A DNA stretch of 64,000 bases from contig NC_056544.1 of the NCBI RefSeq assembly GCF_910596095.1, forward strand, positions 8,076,655-8,140,654, read 5' to 3'. Source of the stretch: Thunnus maccoyii. Lineage: Eukaryota > Chordata > Actinopteri > Scombriformes > Scombridae. Positions 11,063 through 23,123 of the stretch are shown here, in pieces. The position numbers were made by a program, and so were the translations under genes. The notes beneath the pieces were generated by a model. That model searched no databases. It was not told the DNA's origin and worked only from the letters and a program-made list of their open reading frames with translations. Position 1 is the stretch's first letter. Each line of letters opens with the position of its first letter.

Positions 11063-14000
11063 TCACACGTTGATCTTCTTCAGCTGCTCATATGTGAGGA
11101 AGAACTGGAAGCGGAGTAAAGGAACACAGGCGAGATAGGGTGGACATTGTTGTTGCGAGGGGAATGTGAGGTGCACTGAGGACGTTTTGGCTCCTTCTGT
11201 ACTTCAGCTCAAAGCCTTCCTTGTTGCCCTTTCCTTATTACCTCAGTCTGCTCTGCTGTAACTCAACAATTCAATAATCTCATTGCATTTTTAGGCCTGG
11301 TTGGAGCTCAATGACGACCTGCCAGCCCCTCTCTTCCCCATGTGACTTCCTCATTTCACAATACCTGCTTGATTATCTTTAATCAGATCTTAGCCTTTGC
11401 AGAAAGGCTATCATAGAGTTCTCTCTCCACCCTGTATTCCTCTTACCCCCCATCAAGGGCCCCTTACGTTCTCTCTCACCAGGGGGGCAGTGGGGAACTG
11501 AGTCAGTAGTTTCACAAGGTTACATAACAGAATTAGCTAGCACTAAGCTATAATAAGCTGTCCTCCACTGAAGCACGGCTCAGAATGAACACTTAACGTA
11601 ACCAAATGCATAACAGAATTTACAACTTTTACCCCGCCAATTTCTCCAGCTCAAAAGATGTTGCATCACAGAGGATATATGTAAACAAAGCAGTGAAGTA
11701 ATGAGATCATTAAAGGATACAATGATGTTCCATGGTCCCAGGCGCAGCCAGTTGGGAAAGAAACCCTTGTAGAGTGCCATGAAGCCCTCGGAGCGCCATG
11801 TCTGAAAAGAAAACAAACATGTTTAAAACCAACTTTAACTTATTTTCCTTTGATAATCATGTGAAAGTGCTCCCTAGGTGGTTTTTAACTGGGACTGGGA
11901 AAAATCAGTGACATTAAGGTTTGATCTAGATACTTAACATTACTACATGAGTTATAATATTTGTCATCACGGGAGCCAAAAATCAAACACAAACTTGCAC
12001 CTCTTCATGGCAACAGACTGGTGATCGTCAAATATAAAGTAATAATTTTGATGCTGCTTTAAATGTCAAAATATTTTCTGGGATTATTCACAGATAAAAG
12101 TCAGAAAGATTTCTGTACTTGAAGAGGCACACAAGTAATTTATTGCTGCACTTCCATAAACTTGGAGAACTCACAAGAGACAAATAAAAAAAAGAATGGT
12201 GAATTGAAGCAGCAGAGGCTGAGATATCTTAGTCTCTGGTATGTCTCGAGCTCCAAAAACTCCGGATCCTACATTTCCCAGAATGCAACCAATCGCATCT
12301 TTTTGTTCTTCATTGGCGGTTATTTTCACAAACTTGCTCCCTCTAAAGCCACAGAAGACATTATACAGCTGTTGCTACAACTGTTCACAGGCTGAACAGG
12401 AGTCCCCATGACGACTACACTGATCTTCATTTGCAAAACTGTCGGAGTGCTCCTTTAATGTAGTCATCCACAAACACCACATCAACAGGGACACCTACAA
12501 GATCTCCTGTCAGGAGTTTTGACTGACCTGCAGTAGACAGTCCAGTGTTCCCTGGTACAAAGCTCCTCCTCTCTGGTTCATCATGCGCGTCCGGACTACG
12601 TCCACTGGGTTGGAGGCCAAAGCCCCCGCCAGTCCACATACAAAGCTAGACCTGGGGGACCACAAGGGACAGGCTGTAGTTGTTTGCAGCAAGTGCAAAA
12701 AAATATCTCAAAGTACAAATGGAATGCACAAATACCCACACAGCATTCACTGCTATTAATACACAGAGTGAAGAGAGCTTTTGTCAGCTGCAACCTTACA
12801 TAGATATTCAGAAATTACAGTGTATTTTGAGATGCTTGGTGTTTGTTGAGTAATGTCTGAAATAGAGCACAGAACCTGGCTGTTCCTGCTGAGTGTGAGC
12901 AGCAAAGAAAAATGCAACGATAGAGTAGTGAGCAGACAAGGATTTGTAATTTTGCTTCCAGTTTTCAGACGTGAAAGTCAAATATAAGGCTCACTACAGG
13001 TCAATAACACTAAAAATCATGATTTATGTATAACCAATTACAATCTTGTAATTTGAAGTGTGTTTGAAATGTCGAAATTCAATCCACCATAAAAGGGATT
13101 AAAGTATATCTTTCCCTGAGAAGCAATTTCCTGCCAGTGATAACATCACATGACAGATGGCAGGGACATCCTCAAGTATCTGCCAAACTTACAAGAAGTG
13201 TGTGTACACAGTGTCCCCCATGTGACCCGACATGATCAGATGCTTCTTGGTAATGTCATAAACTGGTAGCTCGACCCCGACCACGATCGCTGCCCGCTGA
13301 GCTGTTAGAGAGACACCCTGACAGACAGACAGACAGACAGACAGAGGAAGCAACATTAAAGATTTGAGTAGAAAAGAGCAGTGTCTGTGTTACTTGACAC
13401 CCGCTGACATACAGTAGAGGTCATTAATTAGTACAAGTAAAAGCATGTTTCCAGCTGTGTGTACCTTCCACAGTCCTCGTGTTCCCTCCTCCTGGTAGAT
13501 GTTGATGAAGTTGCCCATCATACTGCCCTGGATCACATTTCCCTGAGCCTGCATGCGGATCTGCAAGAACAGACAGAGCGAGTTGTCCACAAAGTCAAAC
13601 TTTTTTAGACAATATAAGCTTGCACACACACTCAACCAGTGTTGAATGCTGTAGGTTCACTAAGCCATGTACGGGGATGTATTAGTCAGGCCTCATTGGA
13701 ATGCAAAGTCAAAAAAAGTTAGGGATTTTTGGCGTGCAGTGTCCTGAAGTATTTTCTCTATCGCTGTTTCCAGGAACCTTCTTCAGCCCAGGCTTGACTT
13801 GTCTTGTTTTCATTTACAATGGCTGCTGTTTACAGATCAGCCCTGGTTTGCTGTCTGGCTTCATGGTGACTTGGCAGGCTCAGCTAGAACACATCGTGAT
13901 GAAAACATAATGTTCCTAACCTGCAGCCATGTCTACTAGTTTGTTAACCCTTGATAAACATACACACTGTAGACAGGAGGTCATTACGCCTAATAGGGCA

Positions 14001-15666
14001 TGGTGAGAAGAAACCGGGCAGAACATTATGAGTACATATAAGCATGTGCACACACACGCATCATATTTATGCACCAATATCATTTACAGAACACTATGTT
14101 AAGCCTTGGGGGTGGCAGTCTATAAATAATCCACTAGTGGGGTCTTGATAGCACCAAGATGCCCTTCACGCCACTAGGCAAGCTACCAAAAGAACACACC
14201 TATAGACTCATCTAGAAACGGCTTATAAATCCCTCTTGTATTCAATAAGTACTGTGATTGCCTTAGGACAGTCTTTCACAAGGGTGCATGAGTAGCAGCA
14301 GCTGTGTGTACTGTTTAACAAAACAACACTGAAAGAAGACTTTTGCACGCCATACAGCAGCTTCAAGGAATTAGTCAAACCTGTTCTACTGGTTGTGCAC
14401 AACCAGCTGCAGGTTCAACACAGGACAACACAAAAAAGTAGGTCAACTCAGTGTTTATGTGCAGCATCAGCTACCTTCAGCACATCAGTAGGGTTGGCAA
14501 TGGAGGAGGAGATGACTCCAGCGAGGACACCGCATGCCACATTAGTCAGCAGTGTCTCATCTGAAAGAGAAGAAGAGTGGGAGGCAGATTGTAACTGTGA
14601 ACAAGCAGCATTTGATACCACGCATCAGCCAATTTATCTTTACAGTGTTTTGCAGATGCACGGTTATAAAAAGCTATTGGTATATAAAAATGAGGTCACA
14701 CAGGTCTCATACACAGGCACATCTGTGCCTCCTCTGTGACCTTCAAGAGGAATGTGCATGTGTCAATGGGTGGCCACGAGCAGCCTGCCAAACTATGTGT
14801 TTAAGTGTGTGTGTGTGGGCGTGTGTGTGTGTGTGAGACAGAAAGAGAAACTGGGACTCACCCTCTGGTCTGTCAACCAGCAGTCGCTTAAAGCTCTGGT
14901 ATGTGCCAATTTTTATGGTCCCATAGGATGCCTGGCGCAGCATGGCGGGAGCTATTCTGTAAAAGTGAAGTCAAGTTCATTTCTATAATCTAATACCATA
15001 GTGCTTCACACACACAACTGTGAGTCCTGATGACACAGCCAAAACCCTTTCAAAAAAAACCTTTTGGGGAAAAAATATCCCTCCCAAAATCTTAGCATAA
15101 AAGGATTAAACATTGAGAGGCAAATTAGACAAATGCACCCCTCTTTGGATAGATGCAAAAGGACTGCAGGAAAGATAGGTGGGACAATGGCTGTTGTTGC
15201 AAAAGCAGGAAGTCTGCATCAAAGAGGAACTGTAAACACTAATGAGGAAATACAAAGTGCAGTGTGATTGTAACGTGACAGCAGGTCCAACACACGTTTT
15301 TGAGACCGTAAAACTCACACATCCACCATACTGACCCTGAATAGAGAGCCCGGAGCCCCTCCTCTCTTCCCACCCTGGCTAAAGTGTGGAGCATGCCTCT
15401 GTAGCGGATCTCTCGGTATTTGCTGTCGCCCACTTGGCCTTGAACTTGAAGGCGCGTTTTGGCTAAATCGATTGGGAAAGTCCCTGCAACACAGAGCACG
15501 AGACACTTTCTGATAAGGCTCTAACACACAACCAAGATTTAAATGATTAACAGTAATCCACGCAGCTCGGCCTCCTCGCCGCTTCCTCACACATCAACTC
15601 ACCGCATTCCGCCGTCACAGACGCCAGACCGCCGAAAACAAACGGCTTCCAGTTGACGTTGGACAT
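11063..15666 (-). CDS. slc25a30: Kidney-type mitochondrial carrier SLC25A30 (KMCP1-like), 9 coding exons
   Basis: Member of the SLC25 carrier family (uncoupling-protein-like branch) in the mitochondrial inner membrane, with three two-helix repeats; the mammalian SLC25A30 substrate is not well settled. Minus-strand exons, in transcription order: 15,666-15,603; 15,483-15,336; 14,956-14,862; 14,560-14,475; 13,560-13,465; 13,317-13,193; 12,651-12,528; 11,801-11,721; 11,104-11,063. Together 861 nt, 286 residues plus TGA, against about 291 in human. All junctions are GT-AG and in phase. The start [16 protein letters not shown] is the usual family N-terminus. Carrier signatures are PIDLAK (25-30), PTDVLK (126-131) and PVDVVR (220-225). 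Choices such as [18 protein letters not shown] and GTYQS favour SLC25A30 over SLC25A14. It is five residues shorter than human after MMNQR (matrix loop 3). The identity is firm as SLC25A14/30 and likely as A30. Confidence 0.95.
12139..12457. mobile_element. MITE, family B copy 2, in slc25a30 intron 7
   Basis: Shares 'GATCCTACATTTCCCAGAATGCAACCAAT', 'AAGCCACAGAAGACAT' and the right terminus 'GGAGTGCTCCTTTAA' with the copy at 31,958-32,272. The left terminus is missing. It ends about 70 bases before exon 7 in plus-strand order, so it lies just downstream of that exon's splice donor on the minus strand. Confidence 0.7.
13318..13345 (-). repeat. (ACAG)n microsatellite forming a splice acceptor tract
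   Basis: Five to six ACAG units on the plus strand read CTGT repeats on the minus strand and run directly into the CAG acceptor of slc25a30 exon 6. The tetranucleotide repeat therefore serves as the polypyrimidine tract. Confidence 0.8.
14804..14835. repeat. (TG)n/(CA)n microsatellite after slc25a30 exon 3
   Basis: Interrupted TG run on the plus strand. On the minus strand it is a CA repeat starting roughly 25 bases after the exon 3 splice donor at 14,861. Confidence 0.8.
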
Positions 15667-15905
15667 TTTTTCCTGCCTTGTAACTGAGTCACAATGAAAA
15701 ACCTCCCGGGCGAACCGGCACAGGGGGAGGGCGGGCGACAATATGAAGTCTGCAGCTAATACTTTAAAAGGTGGAGCTGCGTTTCAATCACAGTCGGCGT
15801 TTGAGGAGTCCAGCCCGGCGTCCCTCCCCCTGCCGCCGGCCTTGAAGGAAGGCTCCGCCCGCCGCTCCCCGCCCACCGACAGTTGCTAGGCAACCGCGCC
15901 AGAGA
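15667..15905 (-). promoter_or_regulatory. GC-rich promoter region of slc25a30
   Basis: Immediately upstream of the slc25a30 start codon the sequence becomes very GC- and CpG-rich, with CCGCC and CCGCCC runs resembling Sp1 boxes at about 15,855-15,880, in sharp contrast with the AT-rich DNA beyond 15,905. No TATA box is obvious, which fits a CpG-island promoter of a broadly expressed gene. The transcription start cannot be fixed. Confidence 0.75.
15882..15894. promoter_or_regulatory. RFX X-box at the slc25a30 promoter
   Basis: GTTGCTAGGCAAC is a symmetrical X-box: the half-sites GTTGC(C/T) and (G/A)GCAAC are separated by one base. It lies at the outer edge of the CpG island, about 215 bp upstream of the start codon. 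RFX factors bind such sites, often in genes of ciliated cells. Binding here is inferred. Confidence 0.6.
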
Positions 15906-16572
15906 CGAAAAAAGAGACGAAAATATCTTTTAATAGTTGCTCACTTTTAGCCATTTTGCCCCTGGGAAACTTCCTGTGGCGGACAAGTCCTGTTTAATTA
16001 AAAATATACCCTCTCCAAATGAAAATAATTTAGATCTATTTTGCCAATTCCACAAATATAAGTCAAAATCTCCAAAATTTGCTTCAAATTTTAGAGCTTT
16101 TTTATTTGTATGGTCTATTTACAAGCAGCGACATGTTAAAAAGGTCAAGACTGCCTTAAACACATAGGAACCGCTCTGCTTAACATGAATTTACTTATTT
16201 TTTATTTATTAATCTTTAACACACCCCTTCACTCAATAACATGCAGAATGATGTACATGCAGTTTAACACTAAAAGGCTGTTTTCAAATTCATCTGCTGA
16301 AGTTTCTCTAGTCTGTGCTCACCCTAAATCTGAGTTTAAGGATCCCCTCCAGACATGTTTTAAGATGTATATAAAATACTCTACTTTGAATAATGTGATT
16401 GTTCACAAAAAGTTCAATTATCTCATTAAAATCTTTCAAATGACATCTATTCCTTCTCCCTCATTAAAAATCCAGCAGCTATGAATATGCAAATATTTTT
16501 AAAATTAAGATTAACTACTGGATAGAAGATGTCTCCTACTTCACTGTAAAGTTCATCCTCAGTGTTTGTGCA
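15906..16572. other. AT-rich intergenic stretch, nothing recognised
   Basis: Strongly AT-rich. The short frames at 15,937-16,167 and 16,185-16,484 have no recognisable product, splice context or promoter. Confidence 0.5.
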
Positions 16573-16965
16573 CTGGAGGTTTCAAGTTTCCACATCACAT
16601 TTGTGTAAGTTGCATATTTGACCACGACTGGCTCCAAACTAGTTGTGATGTTACAAATCATGCTCGTAGGTATATACTTTAAACTGAGATTTGAGATGAG
16701 CACAGAGAAACTTTTCCCCTTTCAGCAGATGAATGTGAGAACGGACCTCTGGTATCAAACTCTGCACATACATCATTCTGTGTGAAGGTCAAACATCCAA
16801 CTGAGGGAACAAGAAGAAAAACAAACTTTTCAGCACGTGGGGACTTTAGGGCACAGTATGTACAAGCATGATTATGTGATATCACAACTAGTTTAGACGC
16901 CAATCATGGCCCAGTATGCAACTTACATAAGCAATGTGGTAACTTGAGGCCTTCAATGAAATGAG
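16573..16965. mobile_element. MITE with long terminal inverted repeats (about 100 bp each)
   Basis: The left arm (about 16,573-16,670) contains GGTTTCAAGTTTCCACATCA, GTTGCATATT, CTAGTTGTGATGTTAC and ATCATGCTCGTA. The right arm (about 16,860-16,965) contains their reverse complements in reverse order: CAAGCATGAT, CACAACTAG, AGTATGCAAC, ATGTGGTAACTTGAGGCC. About 190 bp of unrelated sequence separates them, with no transposase. Confidence 0.75.
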
Positions 16966-17142
16966 AGTGCAAGAGCTAAAATTAATGCACACTCTGACTC
17001 TCTGGTGTCTACCCATGGGAGCCTTATTTGTCATGCATGTCTCATAATTCTATTAGGGTTGCTTTTATATACATATATATATTTTTTTAATTTTATATTT
17101 TAAAAAAATTTAATGATTACTTTTATAGCATGTTTGGGGTTG

Positions 17143-17579
17143 GCCCCTGATTATATCACTGACTCACTAACCCCTTACGAGCCTGAATGCAGCCTGAGAT
17201 CCTCCAGCAGAGGTCTATTAGTAAGTCAAGGCTAAAAACCGGAGGAGACCGAGCCTTTGGAGTCAAGGCCCTGCATCTCTGGAACAATGCTGGAGGAGAT
17301 CAGGCAGACTGGCTCTATATATTCTTTATTTATTTATTCTAAATCTCTCTTAAAAATGCACTTTTTCAGAATTGCTTTCTCTTAAATCGGTTATTCTTCT
17401 GTTTTCACTTTACTTGTTTTTACTGTATTTTAGAAAATCATACCTCGCTTGTTGTTATTACTGTATCAATTGTACTTATTATTTATCTAGTAATTTCTCT
17501 TGTTTTATGTCTTTTTAAAGCACTTTATAACTTGTTTTTGAAAAGTGCTATATAAATAAAGTTATTATTATTATCATAT
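17143..17579 (+). mobile_element. L2-like LINE 3' end
   Basis: Forward translation with frame breaks gives 'LAPDYITDSLTPYEP', 'LRSSSRGLLVS' and a 'LHLWNNA'-like segment, the usual C-terminal text of teleost L2-type reverse-transcriptase proteins. The element closes with the typical tail AAAAGTGCTATATAAATAAA followed by a TTA/ATT microsatellite. Frameshifts and stops show it is dead. Confidence 0.75.
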
Positions 17580-18540
17580 TATTGTAAAAAAGCAATATGG
17601 ACTGTGATATGTATGGCTGTGTGTCAATTCTTTCTATAGTTCAACACAAAATCCTACATATCCTGTTTGTTACCATCACTAGTCTACAGAAGGCTGATGT
17701 GGACTCATATTTATAGTAAATATGCCCTGAACATGACACATAATATAGTCTATATTATGTGCCTTAAACCCTGTAACTGTCATGCTTTCCTCTAGTACAA
17801 AACAGTAACATATTGTCTAAAACTTTGAACACTTTGTTGTCCAGCTGCATAATACACATCAACATGCTAATTTTACCAAGACAGTCATGTCATAAAGTCT
17901 ATGTAGTGGCTTTATCTGTTCTCATACCACTCTCTTGATGCAACAATGGTTACAGCAACTTACAGTAAACGATTTGGTACCTGAAACAAAGTCTGCAGAA
18001 ATGTACATTAAGCTATCTTGGTTTAACTTGTTTTAACAGACTAACTATTCTTCATGTGTAACTGGGGTACGGGAGAAGATAGAGCTCATGATGTCTTTGC
18101 TCAGTGTTTTTCATTAAACAGAACTTAAGCCTTTGGTATGCCTAGTCTACTGTTTTTATGAGCTCTCCAGAATAGAACCAACTAAAAGCTTGAAAGAACA
18201 AATGAGTCTACAAACATACTCTGCAAGTGGTCTTGTAACCTTTTTAAATATTTCTAGGTTAATATGACATCTGAACCCGGCGAGAAAATAGAACTTTCTT
18301 CTCTCGTCAGCTCTGCAGAGAGGTCAGAGGTCACAAAACATCTGGAGCTCATATGTCCCTTTTATCACATTAGATTTCCAAAAGATGAATGTCATTAAAG
18401 GAAAAATTTCATTAATAGTTACAAAACAGACAGCCAATCCTATCGTTTCTTTGCCCAAAGTGTAATTATGATTAAGAATAAGCAGTAAAATGGAGGATTA
18501 TGTTGGAATATAAAGATTAAAAAAGATAATAAAGTGTATA
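17580..18540. other. Intergenic, nothing recognised
   Basis: AT-rich sequence between two LINE fragments. No open frame of note, RNA or repeat family recognised. Confidence 0.5.
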
Positions 18541-19370
18541 GTAAGTAAGTCAGTAAGTAAGTAAGTGAATCTTTATTTATATAGCACCTTTTTTAACACG
18601 GTTACAAACAAAGGTTACAAAGTGCTTTACATCAACATCGACATCGCATTTTACAAACACAGAAAGCATACAGCAACCAGTCACCACCAAGAGCACACAC
18701 TTGAAGTTATCAAATGTTATGGAAAGACCACCCTAAAAAGGTGGGTTTTTAAATGTTGTTTGAAACAGTCAACAGACTCAACTGATCTAATGTGAGGGGG
18801 GAGATTGTTCCAAAGTCTGGGTGACATGGCAGCTAAAGCTCAGTCTAAAGGCAAAAATCAGAAAAAAGATCCGCACACTGTACTAGTAGCTCGTGGTAGC
18901 TAAAGCTCAGTTGCCTTTGGTTTTTAGTTCTGCACGTGGTATGGCTAACAGGTTTTGGTTGGATGACCTAAGTGACCGCTAGGTAGTGTAAGGGCTTAGT
19001 AGCTCAGTAATGTAGGCCAGTGCCTTATAGGGCCTTATAAGTGATTAAAATAACCTTATAATCGATCCTCAACTTGACTGGCAGCCAATGCAGTGAGACT
19101 AAAATAGGAGTGATGTGAGATCTATGGCCAGTCCTACTTAACAGCCAAGCTGCTGCATTTTGTACAGGCTGAAGACGTGCCAGGGCAGCTTGACTAAGGC
19201 AAAAAATGAAGGCATGAATGATATGTTTTAAGTCAGAGGCCAATAATAATGGTCTGATTTTTGCAATATTCCTTAGTTGAAAAAAACAGGATTGAACCAA
19301 TTTGTTGACATGGTGTTCGAATTTCAATTTAGGGTCAAACATAACACCAAGATTCCTAGCGTTTGTTTTG
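18541..19370 (-). mobile_element. L2-like LINE 3' fragment, minus strand
   Basis: The minus-strand frame at 19,342-19,025 reads '...FEHHVNKLVQSCFFQLRN', '..RPLLLASDLKHIIHAFI', 'LQPVQNAAAWLLSRT' and 'HITPILVSLHWLPVKLRID', which is the conserved region after the reverse-transcriptase core of L2-type LINEs. A piece between HAFIFC and the LARLQ block is deleted (the usual 'SRLDYCN' text is absent). The element ends at about 18,568 with GGTGCTATATAAATAAAG on the minus strand plus a (TTAC)n-like tail at 18,541-18,567. It is truncated and inactive. Confidence 0.8.
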
Positions 19371-22239
19371 ACATGGGGGCAAGTGGGCCAATATGCCGAA
19401 TTATGTGTAGAAGAAAAAAATCCAGTAACACAGCATTACTAACAGATCTCTTTGTTCATCCAGTTAGGGGTGACCAACAACCCTTGGTCCTATGCAAAGA
19501 GCATAAACACAGGAACAAGTACACATTTGTAAATTCCTACTGTTACATACATCTTCATATTAGTTCTTTGATTAATGTCTACACATGATGTATAGTAATA
19601 CAAGTAGGTGTTATGTCATATCATATTCTGCTTCAGTCATGTTCAGTCAGTGTGAGGGTGGATGTTGAGGACACTGACCTTTAACACCATTTTTGTCTTG
19701 GGAACCTCCAACACTGAGGCATGCAGATGTCTGTGTGCATGTTCAGCTACCCCATTGTGGTCAGTGTCATGTTACTGAGTTATTGAGGTATTCAGGCCAT
19801 GCACTTAATGCAGGCTGGACAAGGTGGTCATGAAGGCTACTGTAGCTCTGTCGTTAAGATGAACATGGACTCACTTGAGGCAGCAGAGCACAAAACAACA
19901 CAGTGCTTAAACTAAGAAACCGCTTTATCATTTCTATTGGACAGGCTCAGCCTTCTTGAACGCTTTATTTAAAGAACTATACATTTCCCAAACAGTCAGT
20001 ACAGTCTTTGTGTCCTCAGTCTGCCAATATGCCTCTTTACTGCATCATTAGATAAGTCATTGTGTTTTAATGGACATATCATATGCCATTATGTCATCAC
20101 ATTATCATCATACCAATATGTGTTGGACCAATCAGGACAGTGCTTCATAATGCCAATATGTCATCATGTGTCACTGTATGCTCATGTAAATATGATTTTA
20201 CTATGTGTAACAATGTTTATGTTTACACTGTGCTATACCTTTTATATAATTTTAATGTGTGTGTATATGTGGGGAGGGTATATAGAGGATATGTTGAATT
20301 GTATTGTATTACTACAACCGTCATTGCAATGTTATGTCTAGGTGATATTGTGATGTCGTCACTGGGTGATTGCACAGGTGGTGATTACCATACCTGATTC
20401 TTTATTAGTTTTTACATAGAATATTTTTGTGTTGTTAATTAGCTCTTGAGTTTAGTGCTTTTGCAGTCACTGAAATTCATTCAAATCTGTCACAGCATCT
20501 CTTTTGATATACAGTATGTTTATTTAAATTAAATCAACCTGTATTTTTATAGCATGTTTTCTTAAAGAGTCCAAAATAGAAATAACAGAATAGTAATAAC
20601 ACATAAATACCAAAATATCCACAATAATAACAGAAAAAAACATGAATAAAAACTGTAGCATTGAGGAGCAGTAAAATAATTCAGTAAACACGCTTCTTCA
20701 TATACCTCATATAAAAGTATGAATACCTTAACTCTTTCATGCATGAATTATGATAACCTCAGTCAGGATTTTCTTCCTAAGTGTTTTTATTCTCATTTAG
20801 GCATGAAAAAAAATATTTGAACTTCATTTTTTTAAAACATGCATTTTTCAAGGAGTTTTTCACATGTCCACTCAGGTGGACAGCATGCGTTTGAGTTTTC
20901 AATTGAAGGAATATGTATTTAACAAACCAATTAATAAAATGATATATTATTTGAAAACTATAAAATAATATATATTTTCAAAGCTGTTAAACTAATGTTT
21001 TAATATATCTCAACATATTCTAATACTGTTCAATGCAATGCAAAAACGCTGAAACTTGTTCCTGACTCCACAGCCTCTTCCCTCTGTCTTACTGCATTTA
21101 TTAGCACATGATGACAGATGACTTGAAATGCGGAAGATCCTTCTTTTCTAATCCAGACATTCTTTTGAGGTGCCAGGCATTCCCTCAGCATCCTCAGGAT
21201 CCTTAACCCACTCAGCCCCCTCAGCATCCTCAGCCCCCTCAAAACTGAAAGTTACAGTCTAATAACATAAATCAATTGATTTACAGCCAAAAAAGTTACT
21301 CCAGATGAAGTATTTTCAAGAACAACAAAGTTGCAGTAACAGTATAATTGTAGTTGAAATATAGTCAGTGATGCATGATGTCCAACTTAGTGGACAGATG
21401 ATTAATCGTCATTTTCTCCCAACATACAATCAATACTTTTTTAAGAATTTTTAAGAATTGTATTACTCCTTAGTTGTTACTTGATGTTACAAAATTTTAT
21501 TTACCTGCAAGGGTCTACTACCATAGAAGGATTGGCAAGATATTTCTGAGCTGCTGAGTGTTTCTGGCCGGCCCGTGGCCATCTTGGTTTTGAGTAATTT
21601 GTGTTGCACTTACAGAAGCTGGCCAATGGATGGCAGTGTATGGGATGACACACTAGCATTCACTGTGGTGGCTGATGTTCAACTATACCATCAAAACTCA
21701 TGCATATATAAGAAAATGGCTTTTGAAAAGCTGTCCACTGTAGTGACCACGATGCATGAAAGGGTTAAAGACGCATTGAGGTCATTAATCAACACCAGCC
21801 AGTCGCTATATTGAAAGACAGTTACCTGTATATAGTTAAAAGGTTAATATTTACAAGAATAAAGCCTCTACTAAATACATCCTCAGATTACCAGGCCTTT
21901 CATTACTTGCTTGGTTTACTCAATACTATACACAACACATAAGTACAACACTCAACCCTCATGTCCTCTTAAAGACACCAATGCAATGTAAGTTACTCCA
22001 AATTACAAGAACAACACCTCTGTAAAATACATCCTCAGACATCTAAGCCTTTCAGTGCTTACTTGCTTGGTCCCTTGGCCATAAACAAATTACCAATTAC
22101 AAAGAAACAAAGAAATACAGCCCAAAATATAGAGATATACTACAATTCAATGTGTACCACTTAAAAGAGAATAATACCAAAAATGCAATACCTGCTATAA
22201 AAGTAGTATGTGGCTATATGGAATATGTACTGGGTGTGA
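19371..22239. other. Intergenic AT-rich DNA with a small minisatellite
   Basis: No gene seen. Near 21,176-21,240 short units of the type CTCAGCATCCTCAGCCCC repeat several times and create a spurious Leu/Arg-rich frame on the minus strand. The remainder is AT-rich and shows no recognised family. Confidence 0.5.
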
Positions 22240-22285
22240 AAACAAATCTCCCTCTGGGACAATAAAGACATCTATCTAAAACATA
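22240..22285 (+). mobile_element. LINE 3' tail remnant
   Basis: AAATCTCCCTCTGGGACAATAAAGACATCTATCTA matches the 3' end common to teleost non-LTR elements (a 'ccctctggga(t)taataaag' block followed by an ATCT microsatellite). Only the last few dozen bases are recognisable. Confidence 0.5.
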
Positions 22286-23085
22286 AAGGCAAAGAACTCA
22301 CAAATAAAGGAGTGGAATATGTGAGTTTAGAGTGTTTGTTGGTAAAAACAACACTTCATATGTCTTAAGTGTACTTCTGAATGTGTAGACAGTCTCAGAA
22401 GTGTTGAAGTCTTTTGGCAGGCGGTTCAACAGCTAAACATTTTCTCATCAAAGGACTATGAAGCACGTGTGAACATGATGGAATTTAAATCTGTTTTTAT
22501 ATCTAAAAACCATCAACTCAAAGTCTAAAATATATGGCCAGCCAATGAGATGATTTTAAAACAGAAGAGACATCTGATTGTTTAGGATTCATCTGGTGTG
22601 TTATAGTGTTATCACTTTGCCACTAGAGGTCAGGACAGCACAAGTGTAATATTCCTTCAATGCCACGGCCCATTGCACAGATTATTGACAACACAGTTCA
22701 GTCTCTTGTGCTGGTGGCACCACCAGGGGTGAATAAAGATAGACACATAGACGCATATATTACATATAGGTCAATCAATCATCACTTAATGAGTGGACAC
22801 AGATAGCAAGAGGACAGCATTTATCCATACTGCGAAATACAGATATGACAATATGTACATATAAAGCAACAATGCCCAAGTGAAAAAATAATGTACTTCG
22901 GTAAAATGCATTGATATATTGCAAGGCATGTCTCAAGTACATTTATATAAATGTGTACTTATTGGAAATAGATTGAAAGTATATTAATATTATGCTGTCA
23001 TGAAATACTCAATAGTATATTTTTTACCACTATTAATTTAAAATTGAAATAAAGTGTAGTTGTAATAAATGGACTACGGTGAAAT

Positions 23086-23123
23086 ACACTCACCAGCCAC
23101 TTTATTAGGTACACCTGTGTAAC
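23086..23123. mobile_element. Tc1-like transposon terminus remnant
   Basis: ACACTCACCAGCCACTTTAT followed by TAGGTACACCTGTGTAAC corresponds to the terminal sequence of a widespread fish Tc1/mariner-type element. A related word, ATTAGGAACACC, recurs near 23,322. No transposase remains. Confidence 0.55.
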
